A DNA stretch of 6,635 nucleotides from Prevotellaceae bacterium (GCA_031278135.1 JAITKY010000284.1:1-6635); one strand, 5' to 3'; numbered from the stretch's first letter, positions 1 through 6,481 are shown. Notes: generated by a model not told the origin, from the sequence alone. Numbers and translations are program-made.

Positions 1-38
1 AATATATTTATATGTTAAAATAGAAATCTAAGGAAAAA

Positions 39-257
39 TTATCGCATGCAACACTGCATGCGCATTCGCATCGAAAAGAAAGGAAAAAAGTCGGCAAGTA
101 AAATGGCTGAGAAAACAATTCCAGAATATTTAACAAAATTTCGCAGCTGGCATCCCGAAAATGTCTTTCGGATCTGTTTTCCCAACCTCTTTCGTTCATC
201 TAACTTGTTACTTACTATAGAATTTATATCATTCATAATATACAAAATTAATACCAT
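39..257 (-). CDS. Doubtful 72-aa hypothetical ORF on the minus strand
   Basis: I do not recognise this protein. From an ATG at 257 it would give 72 residues; a second ATG at 236 gives 65 residues. The first half from the inner ATG is hydrophilic and basic, containing SNKLDERKRLGKQIRK. It is followed by a hydrophobic stretch (roughly KYSGIVFSAILLADFF) and an odd Met/Arg/Cys-rich tail ending QCCMR, coded by the 43-62 palindrome. In favour of expression, a -7-like TACCTTTG lies just upstream on the same strand at 274-267. Against it, the tail looks like translated repeat DNA and the opposite strand is also open across the region. It may be a gene fragment fused into repeat sequence, a small membrane protein, or simply non-coding. 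Confidence 0.18.
   Translation of the reverse strand: MVLILYIMNDINSIVSNKLDERKRLGKQIRKTFSGCQLRNFVKYSGIVFSAILLADFFPFFSMRMRMQCCMR
43..62. repeat. Perfect 8-bp inverted repeat with ACAC loop
   Basis: CGCATGCA at 43-50 and TGCATGCG at 55-62 are exact reverse complements around a 4-nt ACAC loop. It is GC-richer than its surroundings and would form a stable hairpin in RNA or DNA. No T-run follows on either strand, so it is not an obvious terminator. It could be a protein-binding site or part of a palindromic intergenic repeat. Confidence 0.6.
155..171. repeat. Short perfect inverted repeat (CCGAAA/TTTCGG)
   Basis: CCGAAA at 155-160 and TTTCGG at 166-171 pair perfectly around a 5-nt loop. It stands in the same non-coding block as the 43-62 hairpin. 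No T-run follows it. Function unknown. Confidence 0.45.
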
Positions 258-266
258 TTCAGAGTG

Positions 267-298
267 CAAAGGTAAGGGGGTTAAATGGCGTGAACAAT
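267..298 (-). promoter_or_regulatory. Possible minus-strand Bacteroidota promoter
   Basis: Read on the minus strand, TACCTTTG (274 to 267) matches the -7 consensus TAnnTTTG. Twenty bases upstream lies ATTG (298 to 295), one mismatch from the -33 TTTG element. Transcription would start near 260 and run leftward toward the small minus-strand ORF. The motif is short and such matches arise by chance in AT-rich DNA, so this is a candidate only. Confidence 0.3.
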
Positions 299-318
299 AC
301 CATATTTATGGTATTTTT
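296..318 (+). terminator. Weak terminator-like hairpin with short T-run
   Basis: AATACCAT at 296-303 and ATGGTATT at 308-315 form a perfect 8-bp stem with a 4-nt ATTT loop. Three further T residues (316-318) follow directly, extending a T-run that begins in the stem. The stem is AT-rich with only two G-C pairs, so it would be a weak intrinsic terminator for rightward transcription entering from outside the window. It could equally be an operator-type palindrome. Confidence 0.35.
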
Positions 319-448
319 GTGAATTGACAAAAATATGAACGGTAACAAGGCTTATATTCCTCTAAAAATCAGTGCTATTATAAATGTTCGCTTCGTGCCG
401 CAACTAAAAACGAAATGATACTTGAAATGGACTGTTAATATATTATTT

Positions 449-571
449 ATGGAAAGCGTCATTGCAAGTAAACGTACCCTTTCAGATATAATTAATTACG
501 GATGTAATTGTAAGATTGTTTACTCGAGTTTCCTACCTTTTATAAATACAGGCATAACAAAAAAGTTATGA
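449..571 (+). CDS. Doubtful 40-aa short ORF upstream of korA
   Basis: ATG at 449 opens 40 codons to TGA at 569-571. The peptide begins MESVIASKRTLSDIINYGCN and contains two nearby cysteines. The start is preceded by an AT-rich run as is usual for genes in this phylum, but I see no TAnnTTTG element at a fitting distance. The last codons run into the CATAAC/GTTATG inverted repeat. I recognise no family. An open frame of this size is expected by chance, so it is listed only for completeness. Confidence 0.15.
   Translation: MESVIASKRTLSDIINYGCNCKIVYSSFLPFINTGITKKL
553..570. repeat. 6-bp inverted repeat CATAAC-A6-GTTATG
   Basis: CATAAC (553-558) and GTTATG (565-570) are exact reverse complements separated by six A residues. 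The 6+6+6 geometry is like a dimeric-regulator half-site pair. It lies about 80 nt upstream of the proposed korA -7 element, which is far for a simple repressor. Function unknown. Confidence 0.35.
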
Positions 572-630
572 TTTGTCCAGCACAGCGCTCATAATTCATA
601 ATTCTTATCTCACATTTTTTAGCCAGCAAA

Positions 631-650
631 GGTCTGCAAGGGTCTGCAAG
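631..650 (+). repeat. Perfect 10-bp tandem direct repeat before korA
   Basis: GGTCTGCAAG occurs twice with no gap, at 631-640 and 641-650, and ends exactly where the AT-rich -7 region begins. The period of 10 bp puts both copies on nearly the same face of the helix. It occupies the place where a -33 TTTG element would be expected. That arrangement suggests an activator or other regulator binding site, but it may also be a chance duplication. Confidence 0.55.
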
Positions 651-652
651 TA

Positions 653-660
653 TAAATTTG
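653..660 (+). promoter_or_regulatory. Candidate korAB promoter -7 element
   Basis: TAAATTTG at 653-660 is a full match to the Bacteroidota -7 consensus TAnnTTTG and is followed by CA, as at the other promoter in this window. No TTTG is present 19-21 nt upstream; the tandem repeat GGTCTGCAAG sits there instead. Transcription would start near 667, giving korA a leader of roughly 90 nt. A weaker alternative is TTTG at 685-688 with TAAATTTT at 705-712, but its 16-nt spacing is short. Confidence 0.45.
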
Positions 661-754
661 CACATTAACAAAAAGAGTCTTACTTTTGTCGTTGTTTATA
701 GGAATAAATTTTCGATGATATTGAAGATTTTTATTAATTAACGTGCTGTTTTTT

Positions 755-2596
755 ATGGACAAACAATTTATTGAAACGGATGATGCAGTAATCCGTTTTT
801 CGGGAGATTCCGGGGATGGGATGCAATTAACCGGAACGCTTTTTGCCGATACGGCGGCCTTTTTAGGTAATGGAGTTTCCACTTTTCCTGATTTTCCTGC
901 TGAAATACGTGCACCACAGGGCAGTCTTGCCGGCGTGTCGGGGTTTCAAGTACATGTCGGGAGCGGCGAGGTTAGAACTCCGGGAGATTATTGTGATATC
1001 CTTATCGCTATGAATCCGGCGGCGTTGAAAGCCAACGCTCAATGGGCAAAACCGGCATCGACCATTATTGTTGATTCCGATCTGTTCACCGAAAAGAACA
1101 TCGAAAAAGCGGGAATCAAAGGAGCTAACATTTTTGAAGAATTGAAACTGAACGACAGGAATATACTCTATGCACCTATAACCACGCTTACAAAAGAATG
1201 TCTGGCAGATTCGACGCTGGACAACAAAGCCAAATCACGCAGTAAGAACATGTTCGCGCTCGGAATATGTTTCTATCTGTTCAATCAACCATTGACTTAT
1301 GCCGAAAAGTATTTCGAAAACAAATTCAGGAAAAAACCGCAGTTTATCGAACCAAACAAACTTGTATTGAGAGGCGGGTATAATTATGCCGCTAATATAC
1401 AGGCTATTCCGAACACTTATAAGATAAAGACATCGAATCCTGAAAAGGGCGTTTACCGGAATATTCATGGAAATCAGGCTACGGCTTGGGGTTTGATTGC
1501 CGCTTCCGAAAAGTCGGGATTGCCGTTGTTTTGCGGATCGTATCCCATCACTCCTGCGACGGGAATTTTGGAAGAGTTGGCAATACGGAAAGATCTTGGC
1601 GTCAAAACCCTTCAGGTGGAGGACGAAATTGCCGGAATCTGTACGGCAATAGGAGCGGCGTTTGCTGGAAATCTTGCCGTTACGACTACTTCGGGACCGG
1701 GTCTGTCGTTGAAATCGGAGGCTTTGGGTTTGGCGGTCATGGTCGAACTTCCGGTAGTGATTGTCGATGTTCAGAGAGGAGGACCATCGACCGGATTGCC
1801 CACTAAAACAGAACAATCGGACTTATCGCAGGCTCTTTGGGGACGCAACGGCGAATGTCCGCTGATAGTGATGTCGGCGCAGTCGCCTGCCGACTGTTTT
1901 GAAAAAGCGTTCCGGGCAGCGAAATTAGCTGTGGAACACATGACGCCGGTGATTTTGCTGTCCGACGGCTTCATTGCAAACGGTTCGGAGCCGTGGCTGA
2001 TTCCTTCAGTTGCCGGTTTTCCCGACATCAAAGCGCCGATAGTTCCCGAAGGTACAACCGGTTACATGCCATACGCACGGGACGAAGAACGTTTGGCACG
2101 ATTCTGGGCGATTCCCGGAACTCCGGGTCTGGAACACCGTATCGGCGGATTAGAGAAAGACTTTCTCAAAGGCTCGCCATCGATAGACCCACAAAATCAT
2201 CAACTTATGGTCGATATGCGAGCTGCAAAAGTCGCAAAAGTCGCCGATTTTATTCCCGAACAGGAAATCATTGGCAACACGGAAGGCGATTTGCTTGCAG
2301 TCGGCTGGGGTGGTACGTTCGGACATCTCTACACTGCTGTTACACAGTTACAGAAAAAAGGTAAGGACATCAGTCTGGCGCATTTCAACCACATCAATCC
2401 GTTACCTAAAAATACAAGAGAGATTTTCGAAAAATTCAAACAAATCATAGTCTGTGAACTCAATTCGGGACAGTTTGCCAATTACTTAAGGATGAAATAT
2501 CCGCATATAATTTTCGAACAGTACAACAAAGTGCAGGGATTGCCTTTCACCGTGATTGAACTCACAAACAAATTTAACACTTTAATAACAAAATAA
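755..2596 (+). CDS. korA: 2-oxoglutarate:ferredoxin oxidoreductase, fused gamma-alpha subunit
   Basis: Large subunit of a 2-oxoacid:ferredoxin oxidoreductase, most likely for 2-oxoglutarate: 2-oxoglutarate + CoA + oxidised ferredoxin gives succinyl-CoA + CO2 + reduced ferredoxin, in the cytoplasm with KorB. It has 613 residues from the ATG at 755, typical of the fused type. The gamma domain covers about residues 12-200, with a glycine-rich motif G17-D-S-G20-D-G22. The alpha pyrimidine-binding domain starts near 235 and carries YPITPAT at 263-269, the family signature for 2-oxoacid binding, then E289-D-E291 and RGGPSTGLPTK at 341-351. The last 120 or so residues form the transketolase C-terminal-like domain. 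A GTG at 743 could add four residues (MLFF), but ATG is the simpler start and the mature family sequence begins about there. korB follows after 2 nt. The exact substrate (2-oxoglutarate rather than another 2-oxoacid) is inferred from the fused architecture and partner length. Confidence 0.93.
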   Translation: MDKQFIETDDAVIRFSGDSGDGMQLTGTLFADTAAFLGNGVSTFPDFPAEIRAPQGSLAGVSGFQVHVGSGEVRTPGDYCDILIAMNPAALKANAQWAKPASTIIVDSDLFTEKNIEKAGIKGANIFEELKLNDRNILYAPITTLTKECLADSTLDNKAKSRSKNMFALGICFYLFNQPLTYAEKYFENKFRKKPQFIEPNKLVLRGGYNYAANIQAIPNTYKIKTSNPEKGVYRNIHGNQATAWGLIAASEKSGLPLFCGSYPITPATGILEELAIRKDLGVKTLQVEDEIAGICTAIGAAFAGNLAVTTTSGPGLSLKSEALGLAVMVELPVVIVDVQRGGPSTGLPTKTEQSDLSQALWGRNGECPLIVMSAQSPADCFEKAFRAAKLAVEHMTPVILLSDGFIANGSEPWLIPSVAGFPDIKAPIVPEGTTGYMPYARDEERLARFWAIPGTPGLEHRIGGLEKDFLKGSPSIDPQNHQLMVDMRAAKVAKVADFIPEQEIIGNTEGDLLAVGWGGTFGHLYTAVTQLQKKGKDISLAHFNHINPLPKNTREIFEKFKQIIVCELNSGQFANYLRMKYPHIIFEQYNKVQGLPFTVIELTNKFNTLITK

Positions 2597-2598
2597 AT

Positions 2599-3627
2599 AT
2601 GACAACAAAATATGCGTCACAGGATTTTAAGAGCGATCAGGAAGTAAAATGGTGCCCCGGTTGCGGAGATTATGCCATATTGGCTGCCGTGCAGAAGGCT
2701 TTACCCGAAGTGGCTGAAATATTGGAGTATAAAAAAGAACGGTTTACCTTTATATCTGGTATAGGCTGTTCGTCGCGTTTCCCGTATTACGTTAATACCT
2801 ACGGTTTTCACGGTATTCACGGAAGGGCGGCGGCGATTGCAACCGGAATTAAAGTAGCGAATCCTGCTCTCAGCGTCTGGCAAATCACGGGCGATGGAGA
2901 CGCTTTGGCAATCGGCGGTAATCATTTTATTCACGCAGTAAGAAGAAATATTGATTTGAATATCATACTGTTCGATAATCAAATCTATGGTTTGACAAAA
3001 GGACAGTATTCTCCGACATCGCGGCTTGGAACGGTAACAAAAACGTCGCCTTTCGGGACTGTGGAACACCCTTTTGTCCCCGGCGAAATCGTTTTGGGAG
3101 CACGCGGCACGTTTTTTGCCCGTACTCTCGACATTGACATTAAATTGACTGCCGAATGCCTTGTCGCTTCGGCGAAACACGACGGAACTTCTGTCACGAC
3201 AGTACTGCAAAACTGCGTCATTTTCAACGACGGAACACACAAAGAATACGCCGACAAAGACATCAGGGAAGAACGGACAATTGTTTTGCGACACGGCGAA
3301 CCAATGATATACGGTAAAAACAGAGACAAGGGTTTGATGATTGATTATGAGAATCTAAGGTTGAAATCGGTAAAAATCGGCGAAAATGGCATCACCGAAA
3401 AGGATATCCTTGTTCACAACATGGAAAATCCCAATCCCGGAATACACATGATGCTGGTAAACATGAAGTTTCCCGATTTTCCGGTGGCGCTGGGAGTGAT
3501 AAGGGCAGTGAAAGATTCGACATACGACGACAATGTGCGTGAACAGATAGAACGAAGCCGGCAACATCCTGTCTGTTCGAATGTCGATGAGTTGCTGAGA
3601 AGCGGCTCTACATGGACGATTGATTAA
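2599..3627 (+). CDS. korB: 2-oxoglutarate:ferredoxin oxidoreductase, beta subunit
   Basis: Beta subunit that binds thiamine diphosphate and one [4Fe-4S] cluster, completing the cytoplasmic KorAB enzyme. The 342-residue length suits the KorB type. Cluster ligands are visible: C19 and C22 in WCPGCGD, C57 in GIGCSS, and C206 in QNCVIF, closely matching the spacing of the four cysteines known in the Sulfolobus enzyme. The thiamine-diphosphate motif begins G98-D-G-D101 and reaches N127 in DNQIYGLTKGQ (126-136), also typical. All expected catalytic parts are present with no break. ATG at 2599 lies 2 nt after the korA stop, so the genes are translationally close and share a transcript. No separate delta (ferredoxin-like) or gamma subunit gene is next to them; gamma is fused to KorA. 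A small inverted repeat covers the stop codon. Confidence 0.94.
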   Translation: MTTKYASQDFKSDQEVKWCPGCGDYAILAAVQKALPEVAEILEYKKERFTFISGIGCSSRFPYYVNTYGFHGIHGRAAAIATGIKVANPALSVWQITGDGDALAIGGNHFIHAVRRNIDLNIILFDNQIYGLTKGQYSPTSRLGTVTKTSPFGTVEHPFVPGEIVLGARGTFFARTLDIDIKLTAECLVASAKHDGTSVTTVLQNCVIFNDGTHKEYADKDIREERTIVLRHGEPMIYGKNRDKGLMIDYENLRLKSVKIGENGITEKDILVHNMENPNPGIHMMLVNMKFPDFPVALGVIRAVKDSTYDDNVREQIERSRQHPVCSNVDELLRSGSTWTID

Positions 3628-3639
3628 TTTTTTTAATCA
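3621..3639. terminator. Weak AT-rich inverted repeat over korB stop
   Basis: TGATTAA (3621-3627) and TTAATCA (3633-3639) are perfect 7-bp arms around five T residues; the first arm contains the korB stop TAA. It has one G-C pair per arm and no T-run after it, so as an intrinsic terminator it is weak. Its position between korB and a separate promoter makes it the best candidate for ending the korAB transcript, and being nearly symmetrical it would work alike on both strands. Confidence 0.3.
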
Positions 3640-3689
3640 CATAAAATTACTGTTCCAGCGACATTTTTTACCGTTTCATCGTTTTTTTG

Positions 3690-3719
3690 TTTGTACAAAG
3701 ATAATTATCCATATCTTTG
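3690..3719 (+). promoter_or_regulatory. Bacteroidota-type promoter for protease-sbcD unit
   Basis: TATCTTTG at 3712-3719 matches TAnnTTTG exactly. TTTG occurs upstream at 3690-3693 (18-nt spacer) and also at 3686-3689 (22-nt spacer), bracketing the usual 19-21 nt. Transcription would start near 3726 and leave a leader of about 160 nt before the protease ATG at 3885. This is the best promoter match in the window. Confidence 0.65.
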
Positions 3720-3767
3720 CAGCGAAAATAATATAAATGATTGTATTATATATAACTAAATTGGTTG

Positions 3768-3872
3768 ATGAAAATGAATTATAAAACAGCGCTTGTACTA
3801 TCGATTGTAATAAGTTTGCGGGTAAAAGCCATCTTTTTAATGGCGTTTTATATCGGGAGATTTAATTTTTAA
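3768..3872 (+). CDS. Possible 34-aa hydrophobic leader ORF
   Basis: ATG at 3768 (or 3774) opens 34 codons to TAA at 3870-3872. The peptide starts with a short basic segment (MKMNYK) followed by a hydrophobic core (ALVLSIVISL) and a second hydrophobic patch (AIFLMAFYIG), like a signal peptide or a tiny membrane protein. It lies wholly inside the leader of the protease transcript, in the same reading frame as the protease, and stops 12 nt before its ATG. It contains the 3823-3850 hairpin. It could be a real small membrane peptide, a leader peptide coupling translation to the downstream gene, or chance. I recognise no family. Confidence 0.27.
   Translation: MKMNYKTALVLSIVISLRVKAIFLMAFYIGRFNF
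3823..3850 (+). promoter_or_regulatory. Leader hairpin upstream of the C11 protease
   Basis: TAAAAGCCAT (3823-3832) pairs with ATGGC-g-TTTTA (3840-3850): ten base pairs with one bulged G at 3845 and a 7-nt T-rich loop. It lies in the untranslated leader, about 35 nt before the protease ATG. T-rich tracts follow only some 16-29 nt later (3866-3879), so it is not a standard intrinsic terminator. It may control translation or mRNA stability. Role unproven. Confidence 0.4.
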
Positions 3873-3884
3873 TTTTTTTATACT

Positions 3885-5030
3885 ATGAATAATATAAAGT
3901 ATGGATACGGACAAAAGTATTTCAGAGTACTGATTTTGTTTTGCTTATTGAGCTTATGTTTTTCGTGTAGCCGAAAACACGAAGATCCCCCGCTAAAAAC
4001 ACGGACGGTTATCGTTTATATGGTCGGCGACAACACGTTAAATGCTTATATTGATCCTGATATCAACGAAATGGAACAGGGATGGAAAGACAGTTTCGAT
4101 GGCGATTTGATTGTTTATGTTGACCAAACAAGAGTAGCCCCGTATGTTCTTAAAATATCCTCCGATAGAACTAATTCTGTTGTTTCTAAGGAAGTTATAA
4201 AGTATTCCGAACAAAATTCGAGTTCGGTTGAAGTAATGGATAAAGTGCTTTCGGATATAAAAAGCATGTATCCGGCAAAATCATACGGGCTGATACTCTG
4301 GTCGCACGCTAACGGCTGGCTTCCTGCTTCGTCTTCGAACACCACCAGATCGTTTGGCGACGACGGCGGCAAATCGATGAATATAGAGGAACTTGCCAAA
4401 TTGTCGGGAAAATACGATTTTTTTATTTTCGACGCTTGTGATATGATGGGCATCGAAACGGCTTACGAATTGAAAAACAATGCCGATTATATCGTTGCTT
4501 CGGTTACCGAAGTTCTCGCTGATGGCTTTCCTTACAAGAACATTTTGGAATATTTATTCACGGAAGATGCCAACCTTATATCTGTAAGTGAGAAATTTAT
4601 GGAATTATACAAGTCGTATTCCGGTCAAATGCAGACAGCGGCAATGTCGGTAGTGAAAACCGCAAATCTGGACGAGATAGCAAGCTTGTCGAAAAGTCTG
4701 ATACAGAAATACAGGGATAATATTAGCAACCTCGATGTGTCGCAAATCCAAAAGTACGATTCGAATGAACCGACGCTGCTTTTCGACTTTCTTGATTTTA
4801 TGGAGAATATCGCCGAAAATGACGCTAATTTGCAGACACTTAGCGATAAACTGTCATCTGCTGTGATATTCGAAGATCATACTCCGTCCATACTGACAAT
4901 AGATAATAATGGAAAAGATATAATGATCGAGGTACAAAGAAGTTGCGGATTGAGTTGCTATATCCTCGGACAACATAGCAGTCTCGATTATGCATATACA
5001 AAAATGGCATGGCATAAGGCAGTTTATTAA
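3885..5030 (+). CDS. Clostripain-family (C11) cysteine peptidase, predicted lipoprotein
   Basis: Predicted exported endopeptidase of family C11 (clan CD), cleaving after Arg or Lys. The 381-residue protein has a basic N-terminal segment, a hydrophobic stretch at about 15-27 and Cys28 in LCFSC, a relaxed lipobox, so it is probably a lipoprotein. Charged residues soon after the cysteine (SRKHED) recall the surface-export signal of Bacteroidota lipoproteins, though the match is loose. The catalytic dyad is H141 in WSHANGW (139-145) and C185 in FDACDMMG. The 44-residue spacing is close to the 46 of the characterised PmC11. D183, two before the cysteine, corresponds to the S1-pocket aspartate behind basic P1 preference. 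The stretch between the dyad residues has Arg/Lys where family members self-cleave on activation. The start is fixed by an in-frame stop at 3870-3872. sbcD follows after 27 nt. Substrate and biological role are not readable from the sequence. Confidence 0.88.
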   Translation: MNNIKYGYGQKYFRVLILFCLLSLCFSCSRKHEDPPLKTRTVIVYMVGDNTLNAYIDPDINEMEQGWKDSFDGDLIVYVDQTRVAPYVLKISSDRTNSVVSKEVIKYSEQNSSSVEVMDKVLSDIKSMYPAKSYGLILWSHANGWLPASSSNTTRSFGDDGGKSMNIEELAKLSGKYDFFIFDACDMMGIETAYELKNNADYIVASVTEVLADGFPYKNILEYLFTEDANLISVSEKFMELYKSYSGQMQTAAMSVVKTANLDEIASLSKSLIQKYRDNISNLDVSQIQKYDSNEPTLLFDFLDFMENIAENDANLQTLSDKLSSAVIFEDHTPSILTIDNNGKDIMIEVQRSCGLSCYILGQHSSLDYAYTKMAWHKAVY

Positions 5031-5057
5031 TTAATTACAAGTTGAAAATTACGAAAA

Positions 5058-6275
5058 ATGCTGACACTTTTTCATACTGCCGACTGGCATATTGGCCAGA
5101 ATTTTTACGGATATGACCGGAAAGATGAACATCTGTTTTTCTTCGACTGGCTGAAAAAACAGACTAAAGAACTGTGCCCCGACGTTTTACTTATTGCCGG
5201 CGATGTGTTCGACAGTCCCAATCCTTCGGCAGAATCACAGAAAATTTACTATAAATTTCTGCACGAAATAACTTCCGGAAATCCTAATCTTCAAATTATT
5301 ATCATTGCAGGTAATCACGATTCGGCGGCGCGTCTCGAAGCGCCAAATCCTTTGTTCGAAGAGATGAACATCACTGTCAGAGGACTCGTCAAACGCACTC
5401 AGGATGGGGAAATTAACTGTCGTGACTTGTTGATTCCCGTCGTGAAAAACGGGAAAACTGTCGGTTGGTGTGTTGCCGTTCCGTATTTGCGTCAGGGCGA
5501 TTATCCTGCAGCAGAAAATTATGTACAGGGTATTGAATTGATGTACAAAGCGTTGTATGCCGAATTGTCAAAGATAAAAACGCCCGATCAGGCAGTTATT
5601 GTCACCGGACATTTGCAGACAAAAGACGCTCTTTTGTCTGATAAAGACCGCTCAGAACGGGCAATAATCGGAGGTCTGGAATGTGTTCCGGCAAATATTT
5701 TCGACAACGACGAAATAGCGTATGTGGCTTTAGGACATCTTCATCGGTGTCAGAAGGTTGCGGGACGTAAAAATATTCAGTACGCCGGAAGTCCGTTGCC
5801 GATGTCGTTTGTCGAAAAAAACTACGAACAGGGAATTAATCTCGTTCAATTCAACAGCAGCAAAATCGAAATGATAGAACGGATAAACTTTAATCCACCA
5901 GTCGGGCTGTTGAGTTTGCCATCCGAACCAAAACCTCTCGACGACGTTATGAATGAAATAAATAAACTTCCCGACGGAGAAATTACATCCAATTCACCAT
6001 ATCTTGAAATAAAAGTATTGCTGACCGAACCCGAACCGTCAATCCGTTATCATATCGAAAACGCATTGAAAAACAAATCGGTGAAACTCGCATGTACTGT
6101 TTCCCACAAATCCGATACGGAAGAAAAATCAGAAAAAACAATGGAATATAACGAATTGCAGGAAATAAATCCTGTCGAAATAGCAAAAATAGCCTTTCGT
6201 AATCAATACGGCGACGAAATGCCCGAAAATCTTCAAAATCTGTTGCAAAGTGTAATCAGAGAAATTGATTGTTGA
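5058..6275 (+). CDS. sbcD: Exonuclease SbcCD, nuclease subunit D (Mre11-like)
   Basis: Metal-dependent nuclease that, with the SMC-like ATPase SbcC, degrades double-strand ends and opens DNA hairpins in the cytoplasm during repair. The 405 residues compare with about 400 in E. coli SbcD. The calcineurin-type phosphoesterase motifs are complete: D9-x-H11 in TADWHIG, GDVFD with D49, GNHDS with N86 and H87, H185 in TGHL, and H227-L-H229 in GHLHRC. These residues hold the two metal ions, so the enzyme should be active. The capping domain follows at about 275-360, and the C-terminal LQEINPVEIAKIAF segment is of the kind that contacts SbcC. The gene starts 27 nt after the protease stop with no promoter visible between, so it probably shares that transcript. 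Unusually, sbcC does not follow directly: 347 nt of non-coding sequence come next. Confidence 0.93.
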   Translation: MLTLFHTADWHIGQNFYGYDRKDEHLFFFDWLKKQTKELCPDVLLIAGDVFDSPNPSAESQKIYYKFLHEITSGNPNLQIIIIAGNHDSAARLEAPNPLFEEMNITVRGLVKRTQDGEINCRDLLIPVVKNGKTVGWCVAVPYLRQGDYPAAENYVQGIELMYKALYAELSKIKTPDQAVIVTGHLQTKDALLSDKDRSERAIIGGLECVPANIFDNDEIAYVALGHLHRCQKVAGRKNIQYAGSPLPMSFVEKNYEQGINLVQFNSSKIEMIERINFNPPVGLLSLPSEPKPLDDVMNEINKLPDGEITSNSPYLEIKVLLTEPEPSIRYHIENALKNKSVKLACTVSHKSDTEEKSEKTMEYNELQEINPVEIAKIAFRNQYGDEMPENLQNLLQSVIREIDC

Positions 6276-6400
6276 TTACCTTCAGACGTAAATAGTATTT
6301 GTCCGAAAACCACAATATTCAAATTTATAGTAATTTATATGCGAAAAAAGATTTGAAACTTTACTCACATTGCGAGCAATCAGCTGGTATTATCCAGATT

Positions 6401-6429
6401 CTCAAGATTTCGATTTTTTTAATTTTGAG
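6401..6429. repeat. 9-bp imperfect inverted repeat after sbcD
   Basis: CTCAAGATT (6401-6409) pairs with AATTTTGAG (6421-6429) through nine pairs, one a G-U wobble, around an 11-nt loop that contains a run of seven T residues. The T-run is inside the loop, not after the stem, so it does not fit a standard terminator. It could end the sbcD transcript only weakly. Confidence 0.3.
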
Positions 6430-6481
6430 GACTACAGATTTTTTACGAATGAAAGGCGCATGTTTCAATTTCAGAAGGTCG

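Larger units (their letters stand above)
1..754. other. Gene-poor AT-rich spacer with several hairpins
   Basis: No protein of recognisable family is encoded here on either strand. The region is AT-rich and dotted with short perfect inverted repeats: 43-62 (8-bp arms), 155-171 (6-bp arms), 296-315 (8-bp arms), 494-509 (6-bp arms) and 553-570 (6-bp arms). It also has two tandem direct repeats: CATAATT twice at 590-603 and GGTCTGCAAG twice at 631-650. The right end holds the presumed korA promoter. The left third could be an intergenic repeat element or the remains of a gene; I cannot decide from one copy. The reading frames crossing it have no recognisable motifs, and their residue composition looks unlike that of the neighbouring genes. 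Confidence 0.6.

Noticed and set aside
46..327. 93-codon plus-strand open frame ending at the 296-318 hairpin
   Set aside because: The peptide has no recognisable motif, overlaps three inverted repeats, lacks an upstream TAnnTTTG element, and is mirrored by open minus-strand frames, which points to spacer or repeat DNA.
502..660. CRISPR-like array made of the short direct repeats in the korA upstream region
   Set aside because: The repeats are only 7 and 10 bp, occur twice each and have no spacers, so they do not form a CRISPR array.
743..754. GTG at 743 as the korA start
   Set aside because: It would add only four residues (MLFF) before the ATG at 755, and family proteins begin close to the ATG. 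No ribosome binding site favours the GTG.
1..754. tRNA, riboswitch or other known RNA in the left spacer
   Set aside because: I looked for a cloverleaf with a TTCGA-type loop and for conserved riboswitch cores and found none. The hairpins are isolated and short.
1235..1816. 193-codon open frame on the minus strand inside korA
   Set aside because: It lies wholly antisense to a well-conserved catalytic region of korA. Its Ser/Arg-rich, Phe-rich composition is what the complement of this coding sequence would give, and it has no motif or promoter of its own.
2701..3294. 197-codon open frame on the minus strand inside korB
   Set aside because: It is antisense to the korB thiamine-diphosphate and cluster-binding regions, rich in Cys, Arg and Ser as a shadow frame, with no recognisable domain.
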